A stretch of DNA of 29,684 nt from Chara braunii (GCA_003427395.1 BFEA01000587.1:605417-635100), one strand, 5' to 3'; positions 19,478 to 28,737 are shown, numbered from the stretch's first letter. The notes: generated by a model from the letters alone, not told the origin. Translations and numbers: made by a program.

Positions 19478-19541
19478 TTCGGTCAGACCGGGGTTAAAAA
19501 CCCAGGGTACACCTGGGTTTTAGACCCCCGGTCTGACCGAA
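19478..19541. repeat. 64-bp near-perfect palindrome
   Basis: Outer arms ttcggtcagaccgggg (19478-19493) and its exact complement (19526-19541), with inner arms aaaacccagg / cctgggtttt around gtaca. The phrase gggtacacctgggtttta also occurs just upstream at 19451, and gggttttaaaaccc at 19362, so the block is a small cluster of related palindromes. Confidence 0.93.
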
Positions 19542-19780
19542 GAACAAAAAGTTTTCAGCCTGTTCATGCTTGCGCTACTCCTGGTGTATTTTTGAACATT
19601 TTTCTCAGTAGCCTGGCATGCCTGCGTAACAGGCCGGCGGGGGCTGCAGCCTGCAGCGTCAACGCCGAGAAGTTCTTTCTTTCTTTTTTTTTTTCCCGTT
19701 TTTGTTAAAAAAGAGAATACATTCACTCCACAGCGGCGTGGAGTTCTTGAGCTCGCGCGCAGTAGACCTCAGAGTCTGGG

Positions 19781-19920
19781 CCTCGCTCCACTACTCTCGA
19801 GATGTGCAGATCGCGAGGGAATTTTCCGCTAGAACGTATGGAGCGGCACACCTCGCTCCACTACCCTCGAGATGTGCAAATCGCGAGGGAATTTTCCGCT
19901 AGAACGTATGGAGCGGCACA
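19781..19920. repeat. 70-bp tandem duplication
   Basis: Copies 19781-19850 and 19851-19920 differ at only two positions, so the duplication is recent. Each contains ctcgagatgtgca and the inverted pair cctcgc / gcgagg. Confidence 0.97.
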
Positions 19921-20012
19921 CCATTATGATTTTTGTCTTGTTTGCAAGTCCACAAGTAGATTACAGCAAAAACAACAAAAAACAACGAAACAAACTCTCA
20001 GACAAGGCACAC

Positions 20013-20122
20013 CTACTGTCTTCACCCAAATAGAACACCCGGTCATTACAACCGTATGTGGTGCAATTTTCCGTCCACATTCAGCTATAATGACCGGCGT
20101 TCTATTCCGGTGAAGACAGTAG
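20013..20122. mobile_element. MITE-like element M1, complete copy
   Basis: 110 bp with inverted termini ctactgtcttcacc / ggtgaagacagtag that are perfect for 14 bp. The match extends, with small mismatches, through aatagaac and ccggtcatta. The sub-terminal ccggtcatta and aatagaac motifs are those of the M1 copies at 24.9 and 25.8 kb. No coding capacity, and no clear target-site duplication. Confidence 0.75.
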
Positions 20123-20238
20123 AATACAAGCTACGTACCTTTGTATTCGAGGGTACCTTCTATTCGAAAATTTAACAGCCCTATCTCAGAACCCATTTTG
20201 TGGAGGTGACTTGAATATAAGGGTACGTACCTTGTTTT

Positions 20239-20402
20239 CCGGTTAAACCCCCAGTACTTCCTAAAGTCGTGCCCGTTAACAAGCCACAACTTTCGGAAAC
20301 GTACAGGCCACTACAGAAGCGCCCAAATTCATCCAACTAGAAACGTTTCTACTCTATTTTTGTCAGTGGCCGATAGCTGGGCCAAGTACTGGCGTGGTTT
20401 AA
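20239..20402. repeat. MITE-like repeat M2 with TTAAACC ends, copy 2
   Basis: About 160 bp homologous to 14357-14525. Ends ggttaaaccc..ccagtac and gtactggc..ggtttaa are inverted, longer than in copy 1. This makes a terminal inverted repeat likely. Confidence 0.78.
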
Positions 20403-20584
20403 AAAAGCACCAGCACACACACGGCGTTAAATCTACAAGCCAAAGTTTTTAATTTTGCCGAGCCTGAAAGCAACCGGCCAAGTACACAGGCAGGCTTAGA
20501 ATAGCAAAATGCTATTGACGGGGCCAGTTGGGGATCGAGGGATACTAAATAAGATCGGGAAAGGGCTATAAAGAAACAGAAATA

Positions 20585-20701
20585 GGGCTATTTCTAAGTC
20601 TTACCTACCAAGCTCCTGCACGGTGCATGTCAGAGATAGCCATGTATTGATTGGACTGATGTAAGCAGGAGCTTGGCAAGACTCAGAATCAGAAATAGCC
20701 C
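20585..20701. repeat. Hairpin-forming inverted repeat
   Basis: gggctatttct at the left end pairs with agaaatagccc at the right end. Inside, aagtctt and ccaagctcctgc pair with gcaggagcttgg and aagact. The loop is about 45 nt. Confidence 0.8.
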
Positions 20702-21170
20702 AGGATAAGCTCCCTCCCCCCCACCCCTCAGGGGATCATCCTACTGCGTGCCTGGGTGCTGCTAGTAAAAGACTCTCCCAATCAGTAGTAGGGGCAATCC
20801 ACCGCGGAGAGGCAAAGATTAAGGGGTGGGGTACACAGAAGCAGAGCCCGCACCTTGCTTATTAGGTGGCCAGTGTGCCACACAAGGCACAAGGGTCAGG
20901 AAAATACTCTCCTCTTTTATCTTTTCTGCCCCGCTGTCTTTGTACAAAGACATGCTTGCGTGCTGGGCATAAGTAACTGGACTGATGGCCCCCAGAATAG
21001 AAGGGGCCTTTGAGGAGTAGACGAAAGAAAAAAGAAAAGAGAAAAGAAAAGAGAAAAGAAAAGAGAAAAGAAAATCCTGCAAAGAAAGACTTTCAGGGAT
21101 GTATATGGGCGTTTTTCTGACAAGGCCTGCATGCACCTGACAAAAAATTACGTCTGAAGCCAAGTGGAAA

Positions 21171-21174
<4 letters not shown>

Positions 21175-21217
<43 letters not shown>

Positions 21218-21224
21218 GGGGGGG
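21175..21224. repeat. (TG)n followed by 24-base poly-G
   Basis: TG dinucleotides to about 21200, then G 21201-21224. Confidence 0.95.
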
Positions 21225-21299
21225 AAGTCCTAGAGTGCGTATTATCATTGCCCTTACCCCATACATTAACCTTTTTCCTTTTCTCCTTTTTTTTTCTTT

Positions 21300-21305
<6 letters not shown>

Positions 21306-21381
<76 letters not shown>

Positions 21382-21388
21382 CTCTCTC
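21306..21388. repeat. (TC)n microsatellite in pyrimidine-rich tract
   Basis: CT repeat with one interruption at about 21364, inside a T/C-rich block that runs to about 21490. Confidence 0.95.
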
Positions 21389-21719
21389 TTCTTTTTCCAA
21401 GACCTTTTTAGGCCTTTTTCTTTTTTTTCTTTTTCTCTTTCTTTCTTATTTTCTTTTTCTCGTTTCTTTTTCTTTTTTTCTTTTTTTTCCACACTCACCC
21501 TGAAAAATTTGTTGTCGTGCACTCCAGAACCTTGTCCTTTTCTTCTTCCATCTTGAAAAAGGTGCAGTTCTCACATCCATTTCTGGAAAACTGTCACAGT
21601 CCATTGGGGGAGGGAGGGACATCGTCAAAATTGGAACGACAACACAAAGAAGATTACAAAAATAAATAAATAAAATCCCGCCAGGCTGTCACACACACAC
21701 AATAGAGTCACACGAACGC

Positions 21720-23100
21720 ATCACCTTTCCACAGACCGTTTCCTTTTTTTTTTTCTTTTTTTTTTTTTGGTTTGTTTTTTGAACTAACATTTGGATGTAC
21801 ACCACCTTTCCAGAGACCGTTTTTTATTTATTTAGTTTTTTAAAACCAAACATTTAGACATCCATTTCGAAAATTTGCCACAGTGCCTATCCTCACTATT
21901 AGCTACTAGTTGAACCTATACCTCAGTTAATGCACAGGCCTACATCCCACGGCCTGACCCCGGCCTGCCTCGACCGAGCGGAACCCGGTTCCTTCTACGT
22001 CCTGGGCACTCTCCTCCCTACCCTACCCTGTGCGGTCTACTGCGGCCGCCGACCGGAACCGAGTGTCCTGGTTCCTACCAAAGTAACAAAACAGCAACAA
22101 AGCCATCTGGCCAAAACAACCAACAAACCAACAAATAAATTTAAACTACACTACTTCAATTCTGGCTACTTCTGCCACCAGTTGGAGAAACGCAACCTGT
22201 TACCCTCTGAGACCCACACCACTGCCTCGTTCTGTGTCCAGGTATTCCTGAACCATCTCAGACCAACCCTTCTTTTCCCATTTCCTGCTTTCCTCCTCCA
22301 GTCTGCCCGGATCTCGTTCTGGAGAAGTTTCCGGAACAGGGTTTCTGCATGGGCTTCTGGCATACATTGCCCTTTAAATCTTCGATCGTTGCGGTCAGCC
22401 CAAATCACCCACAGCAACACTGCTCTACAGACCTGGGCCACGTAACCCCACCCTTCACTGGGATCCGTGTCCTCTGGCAGAATCCCCAGCAAGACCCAGA
22501 GTTCCCCGGACAGGTCCGACCGCCCTGACCATTTCCTCCAATGTTTAAACCACCAATCCCACCACTTCCTTGATTTAGGACAAGCCCACCACAGATGATG
22601 CATGGTTTCGAAAAACCAGTCGCATCTGTCACAGGATTCTTTGACTGACATGCCCCTCCTCCTCAACCATCGGGCTACCGGAACCGCTTGGTGCGATTGC
22701 AGCCATAGTAGGGAAGCCAATTTTTGTGAAGGTAACCTGGGAAGTTGAGACCAAACTCCCTGGAGATCTTTCTCTCTCGGTGGGTCTAGGTGAGGACATG
22801 CATCTTCCCACTTATCTACCACGTGCTGACTGATCGAACGGTCCCTTCCGTGCTGCATATGTCCTACAGCTTCATCACCTTTCTCCAGACCCCACAGCAC
22901 CTCGCTCCCCACTTTCCAACCCCATGCAGCTTGATCAATACGCAGGTCTTCAATTGCTGCTCGATTATCTCTTACTCTCCATCCAGTTATAGTGTTATTG
23001 GTTGTAAAGGAAGTTATGTTTTCTAGTACTCTTTTGAGTTAAGTAGATTTTCGTTGTCAGGAAGAAAGTTACGATTGTTTCTCAGTCTATTGACTGTAAG
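21720..23100 (-). mobile_element. Decayed non-LTR retrotransposon (LINE), 3' part
   Basis: On the - strand: the end of ORF2 (zf-RVT region), a roughly 250-bp 3' UTR, and then A-rich tracts at about 21742-21772. The 3' end contains a diverged tandem duplication (cacctttccacagaccgttt..acatttggatg and cacctttccagagaccgttt..acatttagacatcc). The reverse-transcriptase core is not visible upstream within the window; frames are broken by stops beyond 23038, so this is a 5'-truncated or decayed copy. Confidence 0.85.
22166..23038 (-). pseudogene. LINE ORF2 C-terminus with zf-RVT domain
   Basis: An open frame of about 290 codons; the part from GTG at 22912 is 248 residues. Counting from there, residues 60-112 form the reverse-transcriptase zinc-binding (zf-RVT) region: LLWLQSHQAVPVARWLRRRG, then C94-x2-C97, H105/H106 and C111 (CDRC...MHHLWWAC). 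It is followed by a Trp-rich segment (KWWDWWFKHW) and WVIWADRNDRRF near residues 168-179, the usual order in plant-type LINE ORF2 tails. The zinc ligands are intact. Upstream the frame stays open to a TAA at 23039-23041. In the neighbouring frame VNRLRNNRNFLPDNENLLNS precedes it, so a one-base frameshift near 23025 is likely. The reverse-transcriptase and endonuclease domains are absent, so it is not functional. Confidence 0.88.
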
Positions 23101-23235
23101 CTAAACTGGCTGATGCTGCCAGGATAACACCGGGTTGAATTGTGAGGTCCCCGGCCTCGATCTGCTGTTGAGAAATAAATAAGTCATGTGTTTTCTTAAA
23201 AAAAAAAAAAAAAAAAAAAAATTGCCACAGTACAT

Positions 23236-23407
23236 TGGGGACGAGGTCCCAGTAGCAAAGAGGATTGGATTGAACGACCTGGATCTGGACGTGTTTGTGG
23301 AAAGGTGCAGAAAATCGAGATTGAACTGCTTTTCAGCATCTCTGCTTAGAACACGTCCAGATTCAGGAGCTTAATCCAATCACTCTTTGCTAGTGGGACG
23401 TCACCCC
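23236..23407. mobile_element. MITE-like inverted-repeat element M3
   Basis: Left arm ggggacgaggtcccagtagc, aaagag.attggatt.a, tctggacgtgtt. The right arm read in reverse is ggggtgacgtcccactagc, aaagag.attggatt.a, tctggacgtgttc. The arms are over 50 bp each with about 40 nt between them. A one-armed relative (gaggtcccacta, gactggattaagtgcatgaa, gatgtgttctatgcagagat) lies at 23806-23890. Confidence 0.8.
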
Positions 23408-23805
23408 GGGAGGGACATCAGTTAAAACTCAAACTATTTTAAAATTGGAATACCGATGCAAACAAGATTAAAAAAAAAAAAAAAAAAAAAACTGCCACAC
23501 ACAAACCCACAAGTGGAAACTGTAGAGACACCACGTGACAGACGTGATTGGAATTTTTTTTTTTATTATTATTTTTTTTTTTAACAAAAGAAATCCCGGC
23601 CCCCCCCAAAAAAGAATAACTATAATTAATTAATTAATTAATTTCTGTAGACCAATCTATGGCATTCGTTATGTAAATCTTCCCTACCTGTCGATTTCGA
23701 GCATATCTGCGGCCGACCTTTGTCCCTCTCATGCCACACTTGATTGGGAAAAACACCATCATTGCGGAACCCCCCCCCAACGATCCAGGTGGGACCCAGC
23801 CCCTG

Positions 23806-23890
23806 GAACGAGGTCCCACTAAAAAAGTGGACTGGATTAAGTGCATGAATCATGAATGTGGATGTGTTCTATGCAGAGATGCAGAAAAAC
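23806..23890. repeat. M3-related half element
   Basis: Matches the arm of the element at 23236-23407 (ggaacgaggtcccact, tggattaagtgcatgaatc, gtgttctatgcagagatgca) without the second arm. Confidence 0.65.
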
Positions 23891-23959
23891 AGATCAATCC
23901 CGATTACCAATACCCCCGGTTTCTTGCACCTCTCCCCATAAACATATCCAGACCACGGT

Positions 23960-24200
23960 GCGTTGTATTTGGGGGGGGGGGGGGGGGGGGGGGCGTTGTA
24001 TTCGGGGAAAAAACGATAGCTTACAACATCCATGACCAGGGTGCATTGTATTCGGGGAAGAAGATGGTAGGGTGCTGACGTTTTTTTGCCACGTGGTTCC
24101 TGACGTGGTTGCTGACATGGGCAGGGTGCGTTCTATTCGAAGGAAGAAGGTAAGAAGGGCGTTCGATAGATGCCAGGGGGCGTTGTATTCGGGGAAGAAT
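23960..24200. repeat. Cluster of M1 terminal fragments
   Basis: Five copies of the M1 right end (gcgttgtattcggggaagaa and variants) at about 23960, 23994, 24042, 24126 and 24180. A 23-base poly-G (23971-23993) separates the first two. The motif cgtggt..ctgacgtgg is interspersed. Confidence 0.75.
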
Positions 24201-24344
24201 GTAAGACGTGGGGTTATGGACAGAACAACTCGACGTGGCATCTATCAAACGTGCTTTTTTTTTTTTTTTTTTTTTCCAATCGTCCACTCATCAAGCGATC
24301 CGAACTAGACACTGATCGAAGGAAAGAAGCACAGCAGATACTTT

Positions 24345-24390
<46 letters not shown>

Positions 24391-24584
24391 CGTGTGTCCA
24401 TCCATCGAGCAAGCATGTAGGGAATGATTTGCGCCCTACCTGCTCGCTCGCCGATATTGGTCGGGACAGCCCACGTGGCCGCTGACGTGGCAAAAGTCGG
24501 TTGCCATTCGTCACATCGCACAGGCTTCTGCGGCCTCCAGACTGATAACATAGCCCAATTTCACCCATACCCCTGCTCTCTACC

Positions 24585-24692
24585 TTCTTCACCCAAATAC
24601 AATGTATACGTAGTATGGTCATTTTTTATTGATGTATTTAGACTGAAAGACACCCCAAATTAATAAATTATACGTGGTATTCGGGTGAGGAA
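24585..24692. mobile_element. MITE-like element M1, diverged copy
   Basis: Ends cttcttcacccaaatacaat and gtggtattcgggtgaggaag are inverted. The centre tagactgaaagacaccccaaat is the M1 centre. Arms are degraded by AT-rich substitutions. Confidence 0.65.
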
Positions 24693-24759
24693 GGGAGTGC
24701 TTAATTGACCTACCCCACAGCATAGCTCGCCATCAACTTGGGAAAAGGCCCCTCTTTGT

Positions 24760-24850
24760 GATTCAGGAGAAGGGGGGGGGAGGAGAGAGGGGAAGGAGGG
24801 GGAAGGAAAGGTGGGGAAGGAAGGGGGGGGAAGGAAGGGGGGGGAAGGGA
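24760..24850. repeat. G/A-rich low-complexity tract
   Basis: Purine run of ggaagg and gggggg blocks. Confidence 0.9.
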
Positions 24851-24910
24851 GCCCCAGCTCGGATCCTTTTCCACTTGGCTTTCCTGTCCTGTTGGCAGAT
24901 CTCCTACCGT

Positions 24911-25013
24911 CTTCACCCGAATACAACGCATGGTCATTATTGCTGTACATAGACTGAAAGATACCCCAAATACATACAGCTATAATGACCGTACGTTGTA
25001 TTCGGTCGGATGA
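24911..25013. mobile_element. MITE-like element M1, well-preserved copy
   Basis: Left arm 24911-24947 (cttcacccgaatacaacgca, tggtcattattgctgta) and right arm 24975-25013 (tacagctataatgaccgta, cgttgtattcggtcggatga) are inverted. The centre catagactgaaagatacccc+aaataca is single-copy within the element. It is non-coding and hairpin-forming, about 103 bp. Confidence 0.8.
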
Positions 25014-25100
25014 ATTAAGCAGGTAGTCTACGTGGCGATCCAGTCGGGACGGACCTGCCACGTCAGCACCCCATCCTTCCCCGCACTGGAGAATCTACGG

Positions 25101-25262
25101 GTCTCGCCGCACGGCTCACGAAACGAAAACGAAACGAGTGCATCTGCCCACGAAAGGTGGCAAAATACACTCGTTACTATTTAGAGCAAACCGATGAACG
25201 TGGCCATTTTTTGCAGGAAGATGCACTCGTTTCGTTTTTCGTTTCGTGTCCCGCGCGGCGAC
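25101..25262. mobile_element. MITE-like inverted-repeat element M4
   Basis: Arms 25101-25145 and 25219-25262 are inverted: gtc.cgccgc.cgg..cacg then aaacgaaaacgaaacgagtg and catct. About 75 nt lies between them, including tgcccacgaaaggtggcaaa. No coding capacity; a single copy here. Confidence 0.8.
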
Positions 25263-25319
25263 GCCCTACGCCTCTAAACGGACGGCATACTCACAATACC
25301 GCTAGCACTTCCCTGTATG

Positions 25320-25626
25320 CATCGGACCGCAATTACAGCTTGACCTGGATGTATCTGACCGCAATTACGTCCAGAGCTAAATCAAGAAAGTCCCTACCTA
25401 ATATGAGTATCGCTGAGTGCCGACAGAAGAAGAGAGACCACACTCACTCCTCTAATCGCAGCTTAACCTGGATGTATCTGACCGCAATTCCGTCCATCGT
25501 CACTACCGGTGGTTTTCCTGATGTTCATGACCGTGTACATCACACACGATTGGACTTTCCAGGCTCTATCTGACTCCTAAGTACGGCCATCGCAGGATGC
25601 ATCTGGCCGTAATTACGTCCAGAGCT
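25320..25626. repeat. Interspersed 33-bp motif (tggatgtatctgaccg...), three copies
   Basis: tggatgtatctgaccgcaat + tacgtccagagct at 25346-25378, with close copies at 25468-25499 and 25594-25626. A truncated version lies at 25320. Further copies occur at 26588 and twice at 15488-15540. Spacing is irregular, so this is not a simple tandem array. Confidence 0.85.
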
Positions 25627-25805
25627 CGCTCTACTGAGCGTATGCCCCGAGTCTTTTTTTTTTTGTTGTTGTATAATGAATCTTTTTCCTCTCAAATCAA
25701 ACAATTTCCTTTTTTTTCTTTATTTAAATCATTTCTCGATGGCTGCGGCGTGTCACCCCTTGCACGCGCATAGGTCATGCTTCTACCGTCTCTCCTCCCC
25801 CCCCC

Positions 25806-25915
25806 TCTTCCTCCCGAATAGAACGCACGGTCATTACTGCTGTATCTGGACTGAAAGTTGCTCCAAATACAGGCAGGCATAACGACCGACCGTACGTTTT
25901 ATTCGGCGGAAGAAG
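25806..25915. mobile_element. MITE-like element M1, preserved copy
   Basis: Left arm cttcctcccgaatagaacgc + acggtcattactgctgta. The right arm caggcataacgaccgaccgt + acgttttattcggcggaagaag is its imperfect inverse, with a 4-bp cgac duplication. Centre tctggactgaaagttgctcc+aaatacag. Confidence 0.78.
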
Positions 25916-26244
25916 TAATGATGCAACAAAGGGCCTCCTCCACTACTCACCAAATCTGCAAAATGAGAATGAATTTCCCCCCCCTTCCGCTAGAAAATGG
26001 GCAGATACATTGCCGCCGTATATTTTGTCTTTTGTGCATTTTCTGAGTAGGTGATATGATGCAAAGGCCCTAATTCTACCCATGACACTACTGTAATATT
26101 CTTCTGGAATCGCATCGTTCCAATTTCCTTTTTTTCTTTTCTTTTTTTTTTCTTTTTTTTTCTTTTCTTTTTTTTTACGTTCCAATTTTCAAAGGATGTC
26201 CCAAAGGACTTGTCACTGTGGGCTTAACTTTCACCCCAGTCCAC

Positions 26245-26348
26245 TTAAGCCATTTGGTTGAGTGTTTGCCTCCTGACCGGGGGGAGGGCGTGTGTTCGAT
26301 TCTTGGGATCGGCACGTGAAGCGTAAGATTCCAAAAAAAAAAAAAAAA
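26245..26348 (+). mobile_element. tRNA-derived SINE with poly-A tail (S2)
   Basis: tggttgagtgtttgcc (A box, 26255 onward) and gttcgattc (B box, 26294-26302, fits GTTCRANNC) are about 30 nt apart, as in a tRNA gene. A 28-nt unrelated stretch follows and then A16 at 26333-26348. The head resembles a tRNA but has no clean acceptor stem, so it is a SINE or retroposed tRNA-like sequence and not a working tRNA. Target-site duplications were not found. Confidence 0.6.
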
Positions 26349-26587
26349 CATATTTTTCTTCTTCTTCTCCTCCTCCTCCTCCTTCTCCTCCTTCAAAAAC
26401 AAACAACACGAGATTAGAAGAGAAACAAACAAGTCAAAAGTTAAAAGAACTAAATAAATTTAAAAAAAAAAAAAAAAGACTTCCATTTCAATATAATAGG
26501 TACCAACCAGCTTTCCTTCCTCTCCCCATCTTCTTCCTCTACCCATCTTTTTTTCCCAACCAATCAAAAACATGACACGTCACGTGA

Positions 26588-26625
26588 CCTGGATGTATCT
26601 GACCGTAATTACCACTGTGTCCAGG
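26588..26625. repeat. Interspersed 33-bp motif, isolated copy
   Basis: ctggatgtatctgaccgtaa + ttacc..tgtccagg, matching the three copies at 25.3-25.6 kb. Confidence 0.8.
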
Positions 26626-26905
26626 AGTCTCCCTCCCTTCTCGCACCACGTGGCCCTTCTTTCTGCACCCATCCTCTCCCCCTTTTCGCCTGCCTCCCTC
26701 CCTCCATCCCTCCCCCCTCCTCTGCACACCCCTCTACCTCTCCCTTTTGCCCTCCTTTCCTTCTCCTCCTTGGCACTCCCGTCTTCACCTCTGCCTTTTC
26801 CCCTTCCCTTCCCTTCCCTTCCCTCCCTACCTCCCTACCTACCTCCCTCCCTCCCTCCCTCTTCCCCTCCTCTGCACATCCCTCTCCACCTCACCAACCA
26901 ACCAA
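26626..26905. repeat. C/T-rich low-complexity tract
   Basis: About 280 bp that is nearly all pyrimidine, with ccctt, ctccctac and ctccctcc sub-repeats. The proline/serine-rich open frame across it is a composition effect. Confidence 0.9.
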
Positions 26906-27262
26906 AAAAAAAAAAAAAAAAAAAAAACAGTTCACAGATTCCACCTCGCCCGAAAGAGACATGCATCATGCCTCTCACATCACTCGGCCAAAAAATAAAT
27001 TAAAAAAAAAATTAAAATCACAGATTCCGCTGCAAATCCGCGGAATCTTCGCGGCCAAGTCCCACTTACGCTGATTTTTATTCATTTCTGGCCGTTGATC
27101 ACAGATTCCTAATCTACGGTCAGAGATTGGGAATTCAGGTACCAAGTGGAACTTGGTCCCCGAGGAGCAATAGGCTTCACACAACGGGACAGATGGGGCC
27201 ACATCAACACAAATCTTACCGTCCTCGTCGAAAATAAAACGTAAACGTACGGGCATCTTCGC

Positions 27263-27450
27263 AGATGTATCTAGACTGAAAGTTGCCCCAAATACAGCTA
27301 CAATGGCCGTGCGTTGCAGTTGGGGGAATTTTGGGGGAGGACCGTAGCGCGCTTACCTAGACGAGACAGCGGGCGAGCCGCCGATGCATCTAGACTGAAA
27401 ATTGCCCCAAATACAGCTGCAATGACCGTGCGTTGCATTTGGGGGAAGAC
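27263..27450. repeat. M1 half element, tandemly duplicated (~120-bp period)
   Basis: gatgtatctagactgaaagt, tgccccaaatacagctacaa, tgg.cgtgcgttgca.ttggg at 27263 is repeated from 27384 with few changes. The trailing cgcgcttacctagacgagac and agcg.gcgagcc are also duplicated. Only the centre and right arm of M1 are present in each. Confidence 0.85.
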
Positions 27451-27516
27451 CGTATCGCGCTTACCTAGACGAGACAGCGAGCGAGCCAGAGAGAGACCGA
27501 GGAAACGAGTCAAAGT

Positions 27517-27519
<3 letters not shown>

Positions 27520-27576
<57 letters not shown>
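27520..27576. repeat. (GA)n microsatellite
   Basis: Pure GA repeat. Confidence 0.96.
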
Positions 27577-27578
<2 letters not shown>

Positions 27579-27709
27579 ACTGCCATGATTCGAGGATTGC
27601 GTCCTGACCCATAAATAACAGATTCAAAACAAATATTCAGCATTATGGATCTAGTCTGAATAGGAGATTTATTCATTCACTGACAAAGGGGCAGTTTGGC
27701 AAATTCCCA

Positions 27710-27840
27710 CAGGGGGGAGATCGGGGCGGGGGGAAAGGTGGAAGAGGAGGAGGGGGTGGGGGGGAGGGGGAGGGAGGGGGAGGGAGGGGGAGAGAGAGAA
27801 AAATCTCGTATGGACAAAGGAGAAGAGAGGAGAAGAGAGA
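27710..27840. repeat. G/A-rich low-complexity tract
   Basis: Purine run with gggaggggga repeats. Confidence 0.9.
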
Positions 27841-27919
27841 ACGAAAGGCGCGAAAAAGGGGATGCCCGACTGTAATTGCTCGTGGTTGTCAATTGATCGG
27901 CCGACTAATAGATCAACGT

Positions 27920-27920
<1 letters not shown>

Positions 27921-27950
<30 letters not shown>

Positions 27951-27954
27951 AAAT
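27921..27954. repeat. (AAAT)n microsatellite
   Basis: About eight tetranucleotide copies. Confidence 0.93.
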
Positions 27955-28296
27955 ATATAATAAAAAGGAAAACGTTAGTTGCCGGGCAATGCTGGCTAGT
28001 GACTGCAGGAATCATAGCACACATGGACGAAGAACGAGATAGATACATACATATTGTCAGTGTGTGCTATATATTGCTGGCTAGATACATATATATATTG
28101 TCACACTGTGAATATATATTGTCACAAAGTTATCAGAGCGCAGAAGCGAAAAGAAAACAGAAAGAAAAAACAGAAAAATAAATTCATTTTTTAATCTTCT
28201 TCCTTACAACTCCCGCTGTTCAGAACCTCTTGCGTACAAGGCCGCCCACGTGGACGTAGGTTGAGCTGCGGCTGGCCCCACCCCCGTGTGTCATAT

Positions 28297-28300
<4 letters not shown>

Positions 28301-28337
<37 letters not shown>

Positions 28338-28670
28338 AGGGAAAGAGAAAGGAAGAGAGAAAGAAAGAGAGAAAGAGAAAGAGGAAGAGGGAGAGCGAGA
28401 AAGAGGAAGAGGAGGAGAGAGAAAGAGAGAGAGAGAGGAAGATAAAGAGGGGAAAAAAAGAGGAAGAGAGAGAAAGGACAGGGAAAGCGAAAAAGAGAGA
28501 GAAATGGACGGGGAGGAGGGAGAAAGAGGGACAAGGAGAGAGAGAGGAAGAGAGGAAGAGATAAAGAGAGATAAAGAGGGAAAAACAAAGCGAGGGCCCC
28601 GAAGAGACAAAGAAAGAACGGGGTAGAAAGAGAGAAGGAGAGAAAAAGAAAGAGAGATAGAGAATAAAAC

Positions 28671-28736
<66 letters not shown>
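28301..28736. repeat. GA-rich purine tract bounded by (GA)n
   Basis: Pure (GA)n at 28301-28336 and 28674-28736 enclose about 340 bp of almost uninterrupted purine (gagaaagag, gaagagg). It looks like one degenerated GA array. Open frames on both strands here are compositional. Confidence 0.93.

Positions 28737-28737
<1 letters not shown>

Noticed and set aside
20819-21163. 114-codon - strand open frame with a protein-like C-terminal half
   Set aside because: The N-terminal half is a TTTTC repeat and no family or splice context was recognised; kept out of the gene list.
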